Shown here in pieces: positions 59,282 through 64,000 of a DNA stretch of 64,000 bases. Made by a program: the position numbers and the translations under genes. The stretch is from JBEHWX01 sp048498995 (GTDB taxonomy: Bacteria > Bacteroidota > Ignavibacteria > OLB7): positions 1 through 64,000 of the forward strand of contig JBEHWX010000001.1 in the NCBI GenBank assembly GCA_048498995.1. Reading direction: 5' to 3'. The notes under the pieces were generated by a model, which worked only from the letters and a program-made list of their open reading frames with translations, searched no databases and was not told where the DNA came from. Position 1 is the stretch's first letter, and each line of letters opens with the position of its first letter.

Positions 59282-62200
59282 ATGGCGTTTTTGACCCCCG
59301 CTGGTCGACGGCTTGCGTCCTCGATCATGATGTTGACGATGCTGTTCGCCGTCCGTGCGTTCGCGCAGCGCGTCGAGCCTCGATATGATCCGGAAGGAAC
59401 GAAGAGGCAGTACGACAGCCTTCTTCGCTCCAGCACGATGCGCGAGGCTGAAGATCCCTCGAAAGAAGATGTACAGGGACGTTGGGACTGGTTCTATTTC
59501 CAGCGCGCCTATCCGTACGACGTGGTTCCGGCCGAGGTTCGGACCCAGGGAATCCGGGCCACGCAGGCAATGGAACAGCGGCTCAACGATTCCCGGAGCA
59601 ACGGCAAGGGAGGCTCCGCGCTTCTGGCCGCCAAGCAGTGGGAGCAGATCGGCCCCTACAACATCACCGGCCGTATCCGTGGCCTGGCCGTCGATCCGAA
59701 AGGCTCCGGCTTCCTCTTCGTCGGCGCCGCCTCCGGTGGCGTCTGGAGAAACAACGGTCAGAACCCGAACGACTGGTGGAGCGGCTTCGACAAGCAGCCG
59801 GCTCTGGCCACCGGTGCCGTGGCGATCGACCCGCAGAACTCCAACGTGGTCTACGCGGCCACCGGAGAGCCGCTGCCGGCCGTGAGCTCCTACAATGCCT
59901 CGCCCGCCTACTGGGGTGATGGCGTCTTCAAGTCGACCGATGGCGGACAGAGCTGGTTCAGCGCCGGTCTGCAGAACGTCGCCTCCTTCTCGAAGATCTA
60001 CGTCCACCGTCAGAATCCGAATATCGTCTACGCGGCCGGCACGATCTCCGGCGGTAATCTCTACCGCTCCGAGGATGGTGGCCAGACCTGGACCGCCGGA
60101 TTCTCCTCGGTGACCAACTGCTTCGACATGGCGGTCAACCCGAAGAACAGCAACACCGTCTTCGTCACGACCACCAACGCCATCTACCGCTCCTACAACG
60201 GCGGCAAGACCGGAAGCTTCACCAACGTGCTGAAGACGAGCGAGATTCCGGTGAGCTCCTCGCGCGGCATCGCCATCGCCATCTCCGCCTCGGACACCAA
60301 CATCCTCTACGTGCTCACCGCGCGTAACGTGCTGGCCGAGGGGAAGGATCAGGGCGATGTCTATGTCTCGACCAACAGCGGCACCAGCTGGAAGAAGGTC
60401 AAGACGTTCGACGCGGATTTCTTCCGCGACCAGGGCTACTACGACAACTGCATCGCCGTGCACCCGGCCGATCCGGATATCGTGATCGCCGGCGGCGTCA
60501 ACCTGATGTGGACAAACGAAGGACGGAGCGCCACCGGCACCTGGACCCAGGTGGGGAACGAGGTGAACCTCCATCCGGATCAGCACGTGATCGAGTTCGA
60601 TCCGGTCAACCCGGACGTGGTCTACGTCGGCAACGACGGCGGACTCTGGGTCTCCTACGATGGCGGCGTGCAGTGGAATCGACACAGCCTCCGCCTGCCG
60701 ATCACGCAGTTCTACGCGATCGACGTCGACCAGACGCGCGAGCATCGGATCTTCGGCGGCACGCAGGACAACGGCACCAACGGCGCGATCACCGACGACA
60801 AGTTCGCCGATACCTGGGTGAACCTGGTCGGCGGCGACGGCTTCTACTGCGTGGTCGACAAGAGCAACCCGAACGTCTTCTACGGCGAGATCTACTACGG
60901 TGATCTGACCCGTTGCGACGGCAACAACTACGGCGACAAGATCAAGATCGACGGCTCGATCCCGTCGAACGACAACGGCCAGTGGGGAACGCCGCTCGAG
61001 ATGAGCCCGGCCGACAAGACCACGCTCTACCAGGGACGCTCCGCGCTCTACCGTCTGCGCGATCCGCGCGGCGGATCGCTGACCTGGGAGACGATCACGC
61101 CGGGCAACGGCAACGACAAGATCAGCGCGATCGGCCTGTCGCCGTTCGACGCCACGAAGATGTTGATCGGCACATCCGGTGGCCAGGTCCGCTTCAGCGT
61201 CAACGACGGCAAGAACTGGGCGAAGTCCAACGGCACGACCAACCGCTACGTTACCGACATCGTCTGGGATCCGGTGGAGCCGAACCGCGTCTACGTGGTG
61301 CAGTCGGGAACCGGCGGCGGGCATGTCTTCCGCTCGAACGACAACGGCGCCACGTTCACGAACATCACGAGCAACCTGCCTGACGTTCCGACCAACGCGA
61401 TCGAGATCGACCCGAACAACAACACGCACATCTTCGTCGGCAACGACGTCGGCGCGTTCGTCAGCGTCGACGGTGGTCAGAACTGGCTGCCGTTCAACAC
61501 CGGCCTGCCGTACGTTCCGGTCTCCGACCTGAAGGTGCAGCGCGCCACCCGGAAGCTCTACGCCGGCACCTACGGCCGCTCGATCTTCCGGATCGACATC
61601 GACAATCCCGAGGGGCAGCCGTTCGTGATCGCTCCGGCCGGCGGGGCCACGGTCAACGCGCCGGGCACGCTCCCGATCCGCTGGGCCGGCTTCAGCACGC
61701 CGGTGCGCGTGCAGATCTCGTACGACAACGGCCAGACCTGGGTGCTCGTCAGCGAGGATGTGGCTCCGGGTGTCGGCAGCGTCGACTATCAGCTGCCGAT
61801 CGTCAGCTCGAAGAACGCCCGCATCCGCATCACCGAAAAGTCGACCGGCACGTGGGTCGAGTCCGGCACCTTCTCGATCAACGCCGTGACCAACGCGGCC
61901 ACGGTCAACATCAAGAGCGTCGCCGAGGCGATCGCCGTGCGCAAGAGCCAGATCTGGTTCACCGTCCGGAACACCGATTCGATCAGGATCGTCTCCTCGG
62001 TCGGCACCGGCACGGCGGCGAAGATCCGGAGCGGCTTCACCGGCAAGATCCGCGATCTGGCCTATGACGAGACCGGCGACGTGTTCTACGCGCTGGTGAC
62101 CGACGCCAGCTTCGAGAACGCGCACGTCTATCGGATGGACACCAACGCCGTCAACAAGGGTGAGATCACCCTGCCGGGCGGCGTGCCGACGCAGATCAGC

Positions 62201-62908
62201 GGCATCGCAATGACGCCGCAGGGGCTCGCGCTGGTGACGCCGGGGGCGGAGGGGAAGATCTACGTGATCGACCCGAACGCCACGCCGGCCACGCTGATCT
62301 CGCAGAGCTCGAATCTCGTCGGTGCCTCCGGCGCGCGGCGCATCGGCCTGACCTTCGACGGCCAGGGCTTCGTGCAGGGCGTCGTCGATGCCCGCGCCGG
62401 CGAGCAGTATCCGAGCGAGCTTCAGCTCGAGAAGGTGACCGATCAGTTCCGCGTCCATCAGCGGACGGTGACCGTCACGCCGGCCGGCGGCCAGCTCTCG
62501 TTCTTCGCCGTCGAGTTCGATCCGACCGTGATCAACGGGAAGACCTCCTACCTGGCGACCGACACGGCCGGTACGCTCTACCGCTTCACCCGCAACGACA
62601 TCTTCTCCGGTGTCGAGGCTCCGGTGGCCGGCGTGAGCGTCGGCTCGGCCGCGATCGCGACCGTGACGCCGAACCCGCTTCGCGGCGACGGCACGGCGGT
62701 GCTCCGGATGAAGAGCCGCTCGGCCGTGACGCTCGACCTCTACACGAGCGCCGGCGATCGCGTGGCCCGTCTGTTCGACGGCATCGCCGAGCAGGGGGAG
62801 ACCACGGTCTCCTTCAACGCCGCCACGGTTGCCAGCGGCGTCTACTACATGACCCTCACGACCCCGACCGGCGACCGCGACGTTCGCCCGGTAGTGGTGG
62901 TGCGCTAA
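59282..62908 (+). CDS. T9SS-secreted sortilin/BNR-type propeller protein
   Basis: A 1208-residue exported protein. After the signal (ending FAVRAFAQ) and a linker comes a large propeller (about 110-770) of the VPS10/sortilin or exo-alpha-sialidase type: ITGRIRGLAVDPKGSGFLFVGAASGGVWR, FKSTDGGQSWFSA, YRSEDGGQTWTAG, VNPKNSNTVFV, YVSTNSGTSWKKV, VGNDGGLWVSYDGGVQW, FRSNDNGATFTNI and VGNDVGAFVSVDGGQNW. A fibronectin-like region (about 780-860) and a second repeat region lead to the sorting domain (TVTPNPLRGDGTAVL ... YTSAGDRVARLF ... VASGVYYMTL). ATG 59282 starts the signal peptide. No catalytic motif is evident. Confidence 0.92.
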   Translation: MAFLTPAGRRLASSIMMLTMLFAVRAFAQRVEPRYDPEGTKRQYDSLLRSSTMREAEDPSKEDVQGRWDWFYFQRAYPYDVVPAEVRTQGIRATQAMEQRLNDSRSNGKGGSALLAAKQWEQIGPYNITGRIRGLAVDPKGSGFLFVGAASGGVWRNNGQNPNDWWSGFDKQPALATGAVAIDPQNSNVVYAATGEPLPAVSSYNASPAYWGDGVFKSTDGGQSWFSAGLQNVASFSKIYVHRQNPNIVYAAGTISGGNLYRSEDGGQTWTAGFSSVTNCFDMAVNPKNSNTVFVTTTNAIYRSYNGGKTGSFTNVLKTSEIPVSSSRGIAIAISASDTNILYVLTARNVLAEGKDQGDVYVSTNSGTSWKKVKTFDADFFRDQGYYDNCIAVHPADPDIVIAGGVNLMWTNEGRSATGTWTQVGNEVNLHPDQHVIEFDPVNPDVVYVGNDGGLWVSYDGGVQWNRHSLRLPITQFYAIDVDQTREHRIFGGTQDNGTNGAITDDKFADTWVNLVGGDGFYCVVDKSNPNVFYGEIYYGDLTRCDGNNYGDKIKIDGSIPSNDNGQWGTPLEMSPADKTTLYQGRSALYRLRDPRGGSLTWETITPGNGNDKISAIGLSPFDATKMLIGTSGGQVRFSVNDGKNWAKSNGTTNRYVTDIVWDPVEPNRVYVVQSGTGGGHVFRSNDNGATFTNITSNLPDVPTNAIEIDPNNNTHIFVGNDVGAFVSVDGGQNWLPFNTGLPYVPVSDLKVQRATRKLYAGTYGRSIFRIDIDNPEGQPFVIAPAGGATVNAPGTLPIRWAGFSTPVRVQISYDNGQTWVLVSEDVAPGVGSVDYQLPIVSSKNARIRITEKSTGTWVESGTFSINAVTNAATVNIKSVAEAIAVRKSQIWFTVRNTDSIRIVSSVGTGTAAKIRSGFTGKIRDLAYDETGDVFYALVTDASFENAHVYRMDTNAVNKGEITLPGGVPTQISGIAMTPQGLALVTPGAEGKIYVIDPNATPATLISQSSNLVGASGARRIGLTFDGQGFVQGVVDARAGEQYPSELQLEKVTDQFRVHQRTVTVTPAGGQLSFFAVEFDPTVINGKTSYLATDTAGTLYRFTRNDIFSGVEAPVAGVSVGSAAIATVTPNPLRGDGTAVLRMKSRSAVTLDLYTSAGDRVARLFDGIAEQGETTVSFNAATVASGVYYMTLTTPTGDRDVRPVVVVR

Positions 62909-62958
62909 GACGCGACGACAATGGCCGGGAGGCGGCGAGCCTCCCGCGCAACGAAACG

Positions 62959-62993
62959 AAGCCCTCCGGGATCATCTCCCGGGGGGCTTTTTT
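62959..62993 (+). terminator. Terminator of the sortilin-type gene
   Basis: A 12-bp stem (62959-62970 with 62978-62989; one G-T pair) with a 7-nt loop ends in TTTTTT, 50 bases after the stop. The best terminator in the window. Confidence 0.93.
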
Positions 62994-63102
62994 CATGCGC
63001 CCGTCCGACGCTGGCCACGCGTGGAGATGATGAGGGGAGATGATGATAGGGGATGACGCGTGGAGGCGGCCCCCCGTGGCCGCCCCCGCCGTCGGATGAA
63101 GA

Positions 63103-63128
63103 GCGCACGCTAAAGACGTGCGGCTACC
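63103..63128. repeat. Dispersed inverted repeat, copy 2
   Basis: GCGCACG-N7-CGTGCGG with CTACC after it. In reverse orientation it matches 14357-14382 at 24 of 26 positions. Confidence 0.85.
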
Positions 63129-63331
63129 GACGTGTTGTAATCCGGGATGTACGGGCGGCCCTCGTGGCCGCCCCGCCGGTGCGGAGTCCATGGGGCGGAT
63201 ACATGCGTGGCTCACGCCGGGCATTGTGGTCCGCGCATCGGGTCGAATCCGATCGGCGGGGAACACGCGCGTATCGGCACGAGGGAAGGGGGGCCACGGA
63301 GGGAGCGCCCCTACGGCGATGGATCCTGATC

Positions 63332-63361
63332 GCGAAGGATCTCGATACGAAGGATCTCGAT
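63332..63361. repeat. 15-bp tandem duplication
   Basis: GAAGGATCTCGATAC occurs twice in a row, followed by a decayed third start (GATGGATCT). Confidence 0.9.
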
Positions 63362-63561
63362 ACGATGGATCTTGTCGGCGATGCCTCTCGATGGCGCCGC
63401 GCGCGGATGATGCCGGCGCATGCCGGCCCCAGCTCGTTGTCGTGGCCGCACACACGATGGCATCGTGAACGGAGATCATGGACCCGGCTTTGGGCCGTTC
63501 GAACCGGTTGGATACAACAAAGGGCGCCCGATTGCTCGAGCGCCCCCTGTCGGATTCTTTC

Positions 63562-63591
63562 TGACGCCCCGCAGGCAAAGACGGGGCGTCA
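63562..63591 (-). terminator. Terminator of the flotillin gene
   Basis: A 10-bp stem TGACGCCCCG / CGGGGCGTCA with a 10-nt loop, 12 bases after the stop at 63604; GAAAGAATCC follows on the minus strand. Confidence 0.7.
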
Positions 63592-63603
63592 TGATCCGAT
63601 CGG

Positions 63604-64000
63604 TCACATTCTCAGTTCACCATTCTCCTCGACCACCACCGGGCTGACCGCCGGCGTGGTAACCGTCGGGATGGTGACGGTCGCGGTTCCATTCGGCAGG
63701 CTCCCCTGGCCGGTGAGCTTCCGGATCAACCCTTCCAGATCGATCCCCGAGGCGCTCTTGAGCATCTCCGGCATCGTGGCCATCAGCTCGGTGACGTAGT
63801 TGCTCATCCGGGCGGCTCCGCTGCCGTTGCCGGTGTCGACCACCGTCACCTTGTCGATGTTGCTCATCGGGGCGGCGATCCGGCCGGCAAGCTCCGGCAG
63901 CATCTTCACCACGATATCGAGCACCGCCGCCTCGCCGAACTTCTGGAACGCCTCGGCCAGCTTCTCCTTCGCCTCGGCCTCGGCCAGACCCCGCAGTCGG
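63604..64000 (-). CDS. Flotillin family protein, C-terminal part (partial)
   Basis: The last 132 codons of a gene that starts right of the window. It shows the flotillin tail: EAEAKEKLAEAFQKFGEAAVLDIVVKMLPELAGRIAAPMSNIDKVTVVD, with the alternating Ala/Glu coiled coil before it, then a variable Thr/Val/Pro end. Flotillins (SPFH proteins) form membrane scaffolds at the inner side of the cytoplasmic membrane. The N-terminal SPFH domain and membrane anchor are outside the window. No NfeD-type partner is seen. Confidence 0.9.
   Translation of the reverse strand, partial: RLRGLAEAEAKEKLAEAFQKFGEAAVLDIVVKMLPELAGRIAAPMSNIDKVTVVDTGNGSGAARMSNYVTELMATMPEMLKSASGIDLEGLIRKLTGQGSLPNGTATVTIPTVTTPAVSPVVVEENGELRM

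Larger units (their letters stand above)
62909..63603. other. Repeat-rich intergenic stretch before the flotillin gene
   Basis: Holds the terminator at 62959-62993, diverged GC-rich elements (63066-63090, 63152-63178, 63286-63312), an inverted repeat (63103-63128), a duplicated 15-mer (63332-63361) and the flotillin terminator. No gene is supported. Confidence 0.65.

Noticed and set aside
59276..62458. A 1060-codon open frame on the minus strand opposite the sortilin-type gene
   Set aside because: Shadow of the T9SS gene, whose signal peptide, Asp boxes and sorting domain are clear.

Overview
The window is a high-GC bacterial chromosome segment carrying ordinary metabolic genes plus many secreted proteins. 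At least five coding regions end in a type IX secretion (T9SS) type A C-terminal sorting domain, and carotenoid-glycoside-type genes (a CrtC-like hydratase facing a CruC/CrtQ-like glycosyltransferase) sit in the middle. T9SS cargo, frequent weak or absent Shine-Dalgarno sites and high GC together suggest a Bacteroidota/Chlorobiota-group organism, perhaps Kapabacteria- or Ignavibacteria-like. This placement is inference; no rRNA or other strong marker is present. No T9SS machinery gene, tRNA, rRNA, CRISPR array, integrase or transposase was seen.

Left part (1-6 kb): end of a T9SS cargo gene, then pyrB, a small acidic protein and carB (pyrimidine biosynthesis). A 13-bp tandem array lies just before carB, and a 12-bp coding minisatellite lies inside carB. 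From 6 to 24 kb nearly everything is on the minus strand: a DUF4286 protein, a PD40 beta-propeller protein, three paralogous YadA-head/Peptidase_S74 surface proteins, a propeller-sensor histidine kinase with its NarL-type response regulator (a 17-bp palindromic tandem array lies between them), and two secreted amidohydrolases.

Middle (24-45 kb): a TIGR03118 lipoprotein, a lower-GC YefM/YoeB-type toxin-antitoxin pair with a disturbed toxin start, an RlmL-like rRNA methylase, a small housekeeping cluster (DUF4385, cyclophilin, DUF3293, HAD phosphatase, RraB-like), a TPR-like protein, a group of secreted propeller/T9SS proteins, an AEC transporter, a metallophosphoesterase lipoprotein whose 3' end lies inside a threefold 91-bp repeat, a serine hydrolase, and the carotenoid-type pair.

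Right part (45-64 kb): mutL, a GNAT acetyltransferase, an EamA transporter, a DUF885 peptidase-like protein, an alpha/beta hydrolase-OsmC fusion, an NRAMP-related transporter convergent with a CobW GTPase, two large T9SS cargo proteins (RCC1-type and sortilin/BNR-type propellers) and the end of a flotillin gene. Strong hairpin terminators separate many units. Short tandem repeats of 8, 12, 13, 15, 17 and 91 bp and two families of dispersed inverted repeats occupy several intergenic regions. The most interesting signals are the S74 surface-protein cluster beside a two-component system, the palindromic tandem arrays, the crtC/cruC-like pair, and the rearranged toxin gene.
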